Shown here: one piece after another, positions 27,701-35,430 of the stretch
Layout: every line of letters begins with the position of its first letter
Position numbering within the stretch: position 1 is the first letter of the stretch
The notes under the pieces: model-generated
The model's database searches: none
What the model was told of the DNA's origin: nothing
What the model saw: only the letters and a program-made list of their open reading frames with translations
DNA from: Citreicoccus inhibens
GTDB taxonomy: Bacteria; Myxococcota; Myxococcia; Myxococcales; Myxococcaceae
Direction of reading: 5' to 3'
NCBI RefSeq assembly: GCF_019039035.1
Contig: NZ_JAHNZT010000003.1
Coordinates: 248,001 to 312,000 of the forward strand
DNA: 64,000 bases
Made by a program: the position numbers and the translations under genes

Positions 27701-29403
27701 TGCTGCTCGACAGCCTCACGGCGACGGGGCTCTCGCCGGATCACGTGCTGCATCTGTGGAGCACGCAGCCGGGCGCGGAGCACGGCGCCGCCGCGCTGGA
27801 GCCGGCGCTGGACAAGGGCTTCCACGGCCTGCTGTTCCTCGCGCAGGCGCTGGGACGTCAGCCGGGCACGCGGCCCGTGTCGCTCGTGGCGGTCACGCAC
27901 CGCATGCAGGCGCTGGGCGATGAGCGCCCCAGCCCCGAGCAGGCGACGGTGCTGGGCCCCTGCCTCGTGATTCCCCAGGAGTACACGCACCTGTCCGCCA
28001 AGGCCGTGGACGTGAGCGTGCCCGTCGTGGGGAGCTGGCAGGAGGGCGCGCTCGCGGAGGCGCTGCTGTCCGAGTGCGTGGCGCCGTCTCGCCAGGAGAA
28101 CGTGCTCGCGTACCGCGGCGGCGCGCGGTGGGCGCAGACGTATGAGCCCGTCCCGGCCGAGCAGGCCCGTCCCGCGCAGCTCCCGCTGCGCGCGGGCGGC
28201 GTGTACCTGCTGCTCGGCGGCTTCGGCACGCTGGGCTTCGTGCACGCGCAGGTGCTGGCACGCAAGGTGGGCGCGAAGCTGGTGCTCGCCAGCCGCACGG
28301 CGCTGCCCGAGCGCGCCACGTGGGACGCGCACCTCGCCTCGCACGGCGCGACGGACGCGGTGAGCCGGCGCATCCAGCAGGTGCGCGAGTTGGAGGCGCT
28401 GGGCGCCGAGGTCCTGGTGGTCGCGGCCAACGCGTCCGACCGGGCACAGCTCCAGGCAGCGGTGGACGCGGCGGTGGCTCGCTTCGGCGCGCTGCACGGC
28501 GTGGTGCACGCGGCCGGTGACGTGGGGCAGGCGCTGTTCCGGGCCATCCCGGACACGCGCCCCGAGGACGTGCGCGCGACCTTCCAGGGCCGCGTGCTCG
28601 GCGTGTATGCGCTCGAGGAGGTGCTGCGTGGCCGTCCGCTCGACTTCGTCCTCCTGTCCTCGTCGCTCGCGGCGGTGCTGGGCGGACTGGGGCTGGCGTC
28701 GTACGCGGCGGCCACGCGCTTCATGGACGCGTTCGCGGCGCGCATGGCGCACGAGTCGCCGGTGCCGTGGATGAGCGTGGGCTGGGACGCGTGGCGCTTC
28801 GAGTCCGGCGCGGAGGGCGCGACCTCCAACCCGTTCGGCTCGCTGGCGATTACCCCCGCCGAGGGCGCGGAGGCGTTCGAGCACCTGCTCCAGTTGGGCG
28901 CGGTGTCCCAGGTCGCCGTGTCCACCAGCAGCCTCAAGGCGCGCGCGCAGAAGTGGGCCCGGCCCGCGGACAGCGCGAAGGCGGAGGCGGTGGTGCAGAA
29001 GGAGGCCACGCTGGGCCAGGAGAAGACGCCTCGGCCGGCGCTCCAGAACGCCTACGTGGCGCCGCGCGACGCGCTGGAGGCGGACATCGCCCGCCTCTGG
29101 GAGACGACGCTGGGGCTCGCGCAGGTGGGCATCCACGACAACTTCTTCGAGCTGGGGGGCAACTCGCTGGTGGGCGTGAAGCTCATCGCCCGCGTGCGCG
29201 AGGAGTTCGGCGTCGCACTGCCCGCCGTCACCCTCTACGAAGGCCCCACGGTGGGCGCACTGGCCAAGCTGCTCAAGGAGGCCAAGGGCACCGCCGACGA
29301 GGAGTCCACCCCGGAGCCCACCGAGGCCCTCAGCCGGGGCGAGCGCCGACGCGCACGCCGCGCCCAGCGCCAGGACGACACGACCCCGGACGAAGAGCGC
29401 TGA
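24727..29403 (+). CDS. Type I PKS module KS-AT-KR-ACP with KS Cys-to-Ser change
   Basis: A 1558-residue module, 76 bases after gene 1. KS (about 10-435): both catalytic His are present (H318 in EAHGTAT, H358 in KSNIGH), but the active-site segment reads VQSSSSTSL where VDTACSSSL is expected, so Ser182 (TCG, 25270-25272) replaces the nucleophilic Cys. AT (about 535-860): GHSIGEY with Ser631 and HAFH (727-730), the malonyl-CoA signature. KR (about 1155-1345): NADPH motif GGFGTLG, Ser1313 and Tyr1326 present, although the usual catalytic Lys seems to be Arg. ACP Ser1480. Without the Cys, normal elongation by this KS is in doubt; it may decarboxylate malonyl-ACP, work slowly through Ser, or be bypassed. 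The ATG at 24727 is preferred over TTG at 24721; its Shine-Dalgarno is weak. Confidence 0.93.
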   Translation: MTNDTLPEVDGIAVVGLGGRLPGAKTLSEFWKNLCGGVETITFFTDEELIAEGVDPAMVRAPNYVKARGVLGDTDMFDAAFFGMNPREAALMDPQHRVFLECAWEAMETAGYSPDRQPGRVGVFGGMSMNTYLLSNLYSHLAHVASVESLQASIGNDKDSLTTEVAYRMNLKGPAVTVQSSSSTSLTCIHYACQSLLAYECDMALAGGVSIHFPEKAGYLYYEGGTTAPDGHCHTFDEKAAGFVAGHGAAVVVLKRLEDALKDGDTIYAVVRGSAVNNDGSHKVSYMAPSVEGQAEVIALAQAVAGVEPESIGYVEAHGTATVVGDPIEVTALTQAFRAGTDKKGFCALGSVKSNIGHLDSAAGAVGFIKAALTLHHKQIPPSLNYDTPNPACDFPNSPFFVNTQLRDFPKGETPRRAGITSLGMGGTNAHAVLEEAPPQAPTDAPRRGGQLVLLSARTEQSLETATDRLVAHLRENPDVPLADVAFTLQQGRKRFSKRRAVVARSTAELVEALASREPGRVFTGASENAGRPVMFMFSGQGSQYVDMGRQLYEQEPAFRDEVDACAQKLKPHLGLDLRTVLYPAPEAREAATERLKQTSLTQPALFVVEYALAKLWMSWGVKPHAMVGHSIGEYVAACLAGVFTLDDALALVAARGRLMQSMPSGAMLAVPMTEAEVQPLLSGGLSVAAVNSPSTCVVAGPTPAVDALVEQLTARGVHSTRLHTSHAFHSSMMDPILDAFREAVRKVSRQAPKLPYLSNVTGTWVTSEEATSPDYWARHLRGAVRFADGVAELMKESDAILLEVGPGNTLATLARQHPAKGAQHAILSSLRHPKEQHADVEFVLATLGRLWMEGVEPSWEAFLGDERRRRVALPTSPFERTRHWVEPRKDAGEASRTESASAEQKQPVARWFYLPSWQRTLPPPAGAWSAKKACWWLFLPNTQGTGLGAQFAKRLGDAGQDVVTLTPGILTAKVSERHWTVNAADAASHGVLLDSLTATGLSPDHVLHLWSTQPGAEHGAAALEPALDKGFHGLLFLAQALGRQPGTRPVSLVAVTHRMQALGDERPSPEQATVLGPCLVIPQEYTHLSAKAVDVSVPVVGSWQEGALAEALLSECVAPSRQENVLAYRGGARWAQTYEPVPAEQARPAQLPLRAGGVYLLLGGFGTLGFVHAQVLARKVGAKLVLASRTALPERATWDAHLASHGATDAVSRRIQQVRELEALGAEVLVVAANASDRAQLQAAVDAAVARFGALHGVVHAAGDVGQALFRAIPDTRPEDVRATFQGRVLGVYALEEVLRGRPLDFVLLSSSLAAVLGGLGLASYAAATRFMDAFAARMAHESPVPWMSVGWDAWRFESGAEGATSNPFGSLAITPAEGAEAFEHLLQLGAVSQVAVSTSSLKARAQKWARPADSAKAEAVVQKEATLGQEKTPRPALQNAYVAPRDALEADIARLWETTLGLAQVGIHDNFFELGGNSLVGVKLIARVREEFGVALPAVTLYEGPTVGALAKLLKEAKGTADEESTPEPTEALSRGERRRARRAQRQDDTTPDEER

Positions 29404-29450
29404 GCGCCCGCGTCCCCCCGCTTTCCGACCTCTGACTTCCGAAGACTCTC

Positions 29451-32400
29451 ATGGCATCCGACTCCTCCATTGACTCGCAGGCTGTCGCCATCATCGGCAT
29501 GGCGGGCCGCTTCCCCGGCGCCGCCGACCTGGACACGTTCTGGCGCAACCTCTGCCAGGGCGTGGAGTCCATCCGCCCCGTGAGCGACGCCGAGCTGGAG
29601 AAGCTCGGGGTCAGCGCGGAGCAGCGGAAGGACCCACAGCACGTGAAGGCCTCCGCGGCGCTGGACGGCATGGAGCTGTTCGACGCCGGCTTCTTCGGCT
29701 TCACGCCGCGCGAGGCGGAGCTGATGGACCCGCAGCACCGCGTCTTCCTGGAGTGCGCCTGGGAGGCGATGGAGCGCGCGGGCCACACGTCGGAGGGCTT
29801 CGACGGGCCCATTGGCGTGTTCGCGGGGGCGTCCACCAACACGTACCTCGTCTACAACCTCGTCTCGAACCTGGACCAGCTCAGCGGGTTGGACCAGGTG
29901 CAGATTGACGTGGGCAACGGGGGCGACTTCCTCGGCACCCGCGTGGCCTACAAGCTGAACCTGCGAGGGCCCAGCTACTCCATCGCGAGCGCGTGCTCCA
30001 CGTCGCTGGTGGCCACCCACGTGGCCGTCCAGAGCCTCCTCAACGAGGAGTGCGACATGGCGCTGGCGGGCGGCGTGTCCGTGCACGTGAAGCACCCGGA
30101 GGGCTACGACTTCGTCCCCGGCGGCATCGTGTCCCCGGACGGCCACTGCCGCGCCTTCGACGCGAAGGCGGACGGCACGGTGTTCGGCAGCGGCGTGGGC
30201 GTGGTGGTGCTCAAGCGGCTGGCGGACGCCATCGAGGACGGCGACCACATCCACGCGGTCATCAAGGGCACGGCCATCAACAACGATGGCGCGCTGAAGG
30301 TCGGCTACACGGCCCCCAGCGTGGAGGGACAGTCCTCCGTCATCAGCGAGGCCCTGGGTGCCGCGGGCGTGGCGCCGGAGACGGTGGGCTACGTGGAGGC
30401 GCACGGCACGGGCACGAAGATGGGTGACCCCATCGAGGTGCGCGCGCTCAACAAGGCCTTCAAGCCGCGCTCGGCCGCCGCGAAGGCGAACCCGCCGCGC
30501 ATCGCGATGGGCTCGCTCAAGAGCAACATCGGGCACCTGGCCAACGCGGCCGGTGTCTCCAGCCTCATCAAGGCGGTGATGACGCTGGAGCAGAAGCAGA
30601 TTCCGCCCAGCCTCCACTTCGAGCAGCCCAGCCCCGAGATCGACTTCGCGGGCGGGCCCTTCTACGTCAACACGGCGCTGAAGGACTGGCCCGCTCCGGC
30701 GAAGCATCCGCGCCGCGCGGGCGTCAGCTCGTTCGGCGTGGGCGGCACCAACGGCCACGTGGTGCTGGAGGAGGCGCCCGTGCGGCCGGCCTCGAGCCCC
30801 TCGCGCGCGCATCAACTCGTCGTGCTTTCCGCCAAGACGCCCTCCGCGCTGGACGCGGCCACGCGCAACATCGCGGCGCACCTGAAGGCGAACCCCGGCC
30901 TGTCGCTGCCCGACGCGGCCTGGACGCTCCAGGTGGGCCGTCAGCCGATGATGCAGCGGCGCGTGCTGCTGTGCCGCGATCGCGCGGATGCGCTCGCCGC
31001 GCTGGAAGCCACGGACGGCCAGCGGCTGTGGACGCAGGCCGCCGCGGTGCAGGACCGCCCGGTCGCGTTCCTCTTCCCGGGCCAGGGGTCGCAGTACGTC
31101 GGCATGGCGCGCGGCCTGTATGCGTCCGAGCCGGTGTTCCGCGAGCACCTGGACACGTGCGCGAAAGAGCTTCAGCCGCACCTGGGCCTGGACCTGCGCA
31201 CCGTGCTCTTCCCCGAGCCCGCGCGCGAGGAAGAGGCGCGCACGCAGCTGGGACAGACGTCGCTCACGCAGCCCGCCCTCTTCGCGGTGGAGTACGCGCT
31301 GGCGAAGCTGTGGATGTCGTGGGGCGTGAAGCCTGTCGCGATGCTCGGCCACAGCATTGGTGAGTACGTGGCGGCCTGCCTCGCGGGCGTCTTCGAGCTG
31401 AAGGACGCGCTGGCGCTGGTGGCCGCGCGCGGTCGGCTCATGCAGTCCATGCCCTCGGGCGCCATGTTGTCCGCGCGCCTGACGGAGGATGCGCTCAAGC
31501 CGATGATGGGGCCCACGCTGTCGGTGGCCGCCGTCAACGCGCCGGGCTTCACGGTGGTGGCGGGCCCCACGCCCGCGGTGGACTCGCTCCAGGCCATGCT
31601 GGAGACGCAGGGCGTGGACGTCTCGCGCCTGCACACGTCGCACGCGTTCCACTCCGCGATGATGGACCCCATCCTCGCGGCGTTCACCGAGCGGGTGCGG
31701 CAGGTGAAGCTGTCCGCGCCCAAGCTGCCCTTCCTCTCCAACGTGACGGGGACGTGGATCGACGCGGCGCAGGCGACCGACCCGGGCTACTGGGCCACTC
31801 ACCTGCGGCAGGCGGTCCGCTTCGCCGCGGGCCTCCAGGAGCTGGCGAGCAAGTGGCCTCAGGCCGCGCTGCTGGAGGTGGGCCCGAGCAACGTGCTGGC
31901 CACGCTCGCCCGGCAGCAGCCGAACGCGGAGGGCCGCGTGGTGCTCAGCGCCATGCGCCACCCGCGCGAGCAGACCGAGGACCTCGCCGTGCTCCTGGGC
32001 ACCGCGGGGCGGCTGTGGCTCCACGGCGTGACGCTGGACTGGAAGGGCTTCAGCACGCACGAGCAGCGCCGTCGCGTGCCGCTGCCCGCTTACCCCTTCG
32101 AGCGGCAGCGCTACTGGGTGGAGGCGCGTCCTTTGGGCGCCTCGGGCGCGGCGCGTCCCGCCGAGGCTCCGTCGCTGGCGAAGAAGGCGGACCTGGCCGA
32201 CTGGTTCTACACGGCGTCATGGAAGCGCGCGCCGCTGGCGCGCGGTGCGAAGGCGAGCCCCCCGGGACGCGGCTGGCTCGTCTTCGCGGATGGCGCGGGC
32301 GTGGCCGAGGCCCTGGCCCCGCACTTGTCGGGCGGCGCGGTGACGCGCGTGGTGCCCGGCCCGGCGTTCGCGCGCCGCGCGGACGGGCTCTATGCCATCG

Positions 32401-35400
32401 CTCCCGAGCGGCCCGAGGACCATGCCGCGCTGCTGCGAGCCCTGAAGGATGAGGGCCGTGAGTTCGATGGCGTCCTGCACTTGTGGGGTGTGACGAAGGA
32501 AGCCCCCGCGCTGGCGACGACGCTGGCGGTGGGCTTCCACAGCCAGGTCTTCCTCGCGCGCGCCCTGGGCGAGACAGGCCGCTCCGAGCCGCTCGCGTGG
32601 TGGGTGGTGGCGAGCGAGTCCGCCCGCGTGGAGAGCGCGGACCGGCTGTCCGCGGACAAGGCCCTGCTCATGGGCCCCGGCCGCGTGCTCGCGCAGGAGT
32701 ATCCGCACGTCACCTGCCACTTCGTGGACGTGGTGGCGTCCGATGCGAGCACCGTGGCGCGGCAGCTCGCCTCCGAGCTGGCGGCTTCGTCCTCTGACGC
32801 GGTGGTCGCGTGGCGTGGCCGCCAGCGCTGGGTGCAGACGTTCGAACCGCTGCGGCTGGAGGGGGCCTCGGCGCCCGTGCTGCGCGACTCGGGCGTGTAC
32901 CTCATCACGGATGGCCTGGGCGGCATTGGCCATGCGCTCGCGGCGGAGCTGGCGCGCACGCACCACGCCAAGCTCGCCCTGGTGGAGGCCCCGGACTTCC
33001 CCGCGAAGGAGCAGTGGGTCACGTGGACGAAGGAGCGCGGCGCCGAGGACGCGGTGAGCCTGCGCATCCGCAACGCGCAGCGCCTGGAGGAGTCCGGTGC
33101 CGAGTTGGCGGTGTTCTCCGCCGACCTCGCGAACGAGGAGCGGATGCGCGCCGTGGTGGACGACGTGCGCACGCGCTTCGGGCGGCTCGATGGCGTCATC
33201 CACGCGGCGGGCGGCATGCAGGGCGCCACGCTGGGAATCATCGCGGAGACGAGCCCCACCGAGTGCGAGTGGCACTTCCGTCCGCAGGTCCACGGGGTGC
33301 GCGTGCTGGAGAAGGTGCTGCCCGCGCGCGGCCTGGACTTCTGTCTGCTCGTGTCCTCGCTGTCCTCGGTGCTGGGTGGACTGGGGCAGGTGGCGCAGGC
33401 GGCGGCCAGCTCGTTCATGGACGCCTTCGCCGAGCAGCGCTCGGAGACGTCCGAGTACCCGTGGCTGAGCGTGGACTGGGACGCGTGGCAGTTCGCGGAT
33501 GCGCGCGCCATGGCCGAGCTGAGCCCGGTGCTCGCGCAGTTCGCCATCCAGCCCGCCGAGGGGGTGGAGGCCACACGGCGCGTGCTGGCCCAGGTCGATG
33601 GCGGGCGTGTCGCCGTCTCCACCGCGGACCTCGCCGCGCGTCGCATCCAGCGTCCGCGTCCCGCGCAGGCCCAGGGCGCCACGGCGCGGGCCTCGGGGCA
33701 GAAGAAGCACCCGCGCCCCGCGCTCGTCACCGCGCACGTGGGCCCGCGCAACGACCTGGAGAAGACGGTCGCGGCCGTGTGGGAGCAGGTGCTGGGCATC
33801 GACGGCATCGGCGTCAATGACAACTTCTTCGAGCTGGGTGGCCACTCGCTGTTGGCCACGCAGCTGCGCAATCACATCCACGCGGCCCTGAAGGTGGACC
33901 TGTCGCTGCGAGGCTTGTTCGAGACGCCCACCGTGGCGGGCATCGCGCAGCGCGTGGAGGCGGAGCTGGCCAAGCGCGCCACCACGAAGGAGAAGCCCAT
34001 CGCGGAGCGGCTGCGGACCGCGTTCCCCACCGAGCGCCCGGCGCTCATGACGGAGTACCTGCAACAGCACATCGCCGAGGGCCTGCGCATCCCCGTCGCG
34101 CAGCTGCCCGCCGACGGAGGCCTGAAGCAGTACGACCTGCACCGGCTGGGCGCGGAGCTGGAGTACAGCCTGCGCCAGGACTTCAAGTTCCAGCTCTACC
34201 CGCACGAGGTGCAGGCCAACCCGTCCATCCCGGCGCTGTCCAAGTACCTCTTGGTGGAGATGGACCGGCAGGCGGATCCGCTCCGCTTCGCGCAGAACCA
34301 GCCGCTGGCCAACTACCCGCTCAAGCCCTACCGCAAGCGCGGCTCGGGTGAGCAGAGCGGCGCCGGGCGCAAGAACCCGCCCATGGTGTTCGTGCACTCC
34401 AGCCCGCGCGCCGGCTCCACGCTCTTCCGCGTCATGCTGGCGGGTCACCCGCAGTTGTTCTGCCCGCCCGAAGTGAACCTGCTGTTCTTCGAGACCATGC
34501 GGCAGTGGAAGGAGAACATCGGCTTCGGCAGCGAGATGGAGTGGACCACGGGCGGGCTGCAGTGGGCCTTCATGGAGCTGCAGGGCCTGGACTCCACCGC
34601 CGGCGCGGCGCTGGTGGACAAGCTGGTGGCGGACAACGTGTCGTCGCAGGAGGTCTTCGGGAAACTGCAGGCGCTCGCGGGCTCGCGGCTGCTGGTGGAC
34701 AAGACGCCCACGTACGCCATGGAGGCCGAGACGCTGTGGCGGGCCGAGGAGATGTTCGACCGGCCCAAGTACATCTACCTCTACCGGCACCCGTACCCGG
34801 TGATGGAGTCGGTGCTGCGCATGCGCTTCGACCGGCTCTTCGCGCAGGGCCTCTTCGGCACGCAGGACGTGGACCCCTACGTGGTCGCCGAGACGGTGTG
34901 GGCGCTGTCCAACCGCAACCTGCTCCAGTTCTTCGACCGCATCGAGCGCGAGCGCTGCCACTGGGTGCGCTACGAGGACCTGGTCGCGGACCCGACGAAG
35001 GTGATGACGGGGGTCTGCAACTTCCTGGGGCTGCCCTTCGACGAGCGCATGGTCCAGCCGTACGACGGCAAGAAGGAGCGCATGATGGGCGGCCTGGGGG
35101 ATCCCAACATCCTCCAGCACCAGGGCATCGAGAAGAACCTCGGTGATTCGTGGAAGCGCATCAAGTGGCCGCGCGGACTGGACGCCACCACGCACGAGGT
35201 CATCGCGCGCTTGGGCTATCCGATGGAAGGCGCGATGGCGGCGCCCGCGCCCAGCGCTCCGGCGAAGGCGAAGCAGGCGGGGAAGGCCACCACGGCGGCG
35301 GAGGCGGCGAAGCTGCTCGAGAACCTGGATCAGCTCTCCGACGAGCAGGTGGCGGAGCTGCTCGCGGTCCTGGAAGCCGAGGGTGGCGCGGACGGTGGTG

Positions 35401-35429
35401 ATACGTCTGGCGGCCAGGAGGTGGCCTGA
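29451..35429 (+). CDS. PKS KS-AT-KR(inactive)-ACP-ACP-like-sulfotransferase
   Basis: A 1992-residue protein. KS intact (C182, H318, H362), AT with S635 and HAFH (731-734, malonyl), KR with an altered nucleotide motif (TDGLGGIG) and Gln1316 where the catalytic Tyr belongs (Ser1303 kept), so the keto group is probably not reduced. A normal ACP follows (Ser1466 in GGHSLLA). Then a segment (about 1520-1600) resembles an ACP in its pattern but reads YDLHRL where the GxDSL carrier site should be. A sulfotransferase domain (about 1640-1890) has the PAPS-binding loop SSPRAGSTLFR and later RYEDLVADP. The C-terminus has an acidic helix (LLENLDQLSDEQVAELL), typical of a docking tail. The ST could sulfate a hydroxyl of the growing chain; unlike the ST-TE pair that makes terminal alkenes in curacin-type systems, no TE follows. 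Confidence 0.92.
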   Translation: MASDSSIDSQAVAIIGMAGRFPGAADLDTFWRNLCQGVESIRPVSDAELEKLGVSAEQRKDPQHVKASAALDGMELFDAGFFGFTPREAELMDPQHRVFLECAWEAMERAGHTSEGFDGPIGVFAGASTNTYLVYNLVSNLDQLSGLDQVQIDVGNGGDFLGTRVAYKLNLRGPSYSIASACSTSLVATHVAVQSLLNEECDMALAGGVSVHVKHPEGYDFVPGGIVSPDGHCRAFDAKADGTVFGSGVGVVVLKRLADAIEDGDHIHAVIKGTAINNDGALKVGYTAPSVEGQSSVISEALGAAGVAPETVGYVEAHGTGTKMGDPIEVRALNKAFKPRSAAAKANPPRIAMGSLKSNIGHLANAAGVSSLIKAVMTLEQKQIPPSLHFEQPSPEIDFAGGPFYVNTALKDWPAPAKHPRRAGVSSFGVGGTNGHVVLEEAPVRPASSPSRAHQLVVLSAKTPSALDAATRNIAAHLKANPGLSLPDAAWTLQVGRQPMMQRRVLLCRDRADALAALEATDGQRLWTQAAAVQDRPVAFLFPGQGSQYVGMARGLYASEPVFREHLDTCAKELQPHLGLDLRTVLFPEPAREEEARTQLGQTSLTQPALFAVEYALAKLWMSWGVKPVAMLGHSIGEYVAACLAGVFELKDALALVAARGRLMQSMPSGAMLSARLTEDALKPMMGPTLSVAAVNAPGFTVVAGPTPAVDSLQAMLETQGVDVSRLHTSHAFHSAMMDPILAAFTERVRQVKLSAPKLPFLSNVTGTWIDAAQATDPGYWATHLRQAVRFAAGLQELASKWPQAALLEVGPSNVLATLARQQPNAEGRVVLSAMRHPREQTEDLAVLLGTAGRLWLHGVTLDWKGFSTHEQRRRVPLPAYPFERQRYWVEARPLGASGAARPAEAPSLAKKADLADWFYTASWKRAPLARGAKASPPGRGWLVFADGAGVAEALAPHLSGGAVTRVVPGPAFARRADGLYAIAPERPEDHAALLRALKDEGREFDGVLHLWGVTKEAPALATTLAVGFHSQVFLARALGETGRSEPLAWWVVASESARVESADRLSADKALLMGPGRVLAQEYPHVTCHFVDVVASDASTVARQLASELAASSSDAVVAWRGRQRWVQTFEPLRLEGASAPVLRDSGVYLITDGLGGIGHALAAELARTHHAKLALVEAPDFPAKEQWVTWTKERGAEDAVSLRIRNAQRLEESGAELAVFSADLANEERMRAVVDDVRTRFGRLDGVIHAAGGMQGATLGIIAETSPTECEWHFRPQVHGVRVLEKVLPARGLDFCLLVSSLSSVLGGLGQVAQAAASSFMDAFAEQRSETSEYPWLSVDWDAWQFADARAMAELSPVLAQFAIQPAEGVEATRRVLAQVDGGRVAVSTADLAARRIQRPRPAQAQGATARASGQKKHPRPALVTAHVGPRNDLEKTVAAVWEQVLGIDGIGVNDNFFELGGHSLLATQLRNHIHAALKVDLSLRGLFETPTVAGIAQRVEAELAKRATTKEKPIAERLRTAFPTERPALMTEYLQQHIAEGLRIPVAQLPADGGLKQYDLHRLGAELEYSLRQDFKFQLYPHEVQANPSIPALSKYLLVEMDRQADPLRFAQNQPLANYPLKPYRKRGSGEQSGAGRKNPPMVFVHSSPRAGSTLFRVMLAGHPQLFCPPEVNLLFFETMRQWKENIGFGSEMEWTTGGLQWAFMELQGLDSTAGAALVDKLVADNVSSQEVFGKLQALAGSRLLVDKTPTYAMEAETLWRAEEMFDRPKYIYLYRHPYPVMESVLRMRFDRLFAQGLFGTQDVDPYVVAETVWALSNRNLLQFFDRIERERCHWVRYEDLVADPTKVMTGVCNFLGLPFDERMVQPYDGKKERMMGGLGDPNILQHQGIEKNLGDSWKRIKWPRGLDATTHEVIARLGYPMEGAMAAPAPSAPAKAKQAGKATTAAEAAKLLENLDQLSDEQVAELLAVLEAEGGADGGDTSGGQEVA

Positions 35430-35430
35430 C

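Noticed and set aside
28640-28760. Loss of function in the KR of the second protein because the usual Lys appears to be Arg
   Set aside because: Ser and Tyr and the NADPH loop are intact, and the Lys alignment by eye in this subfamily is not secure.
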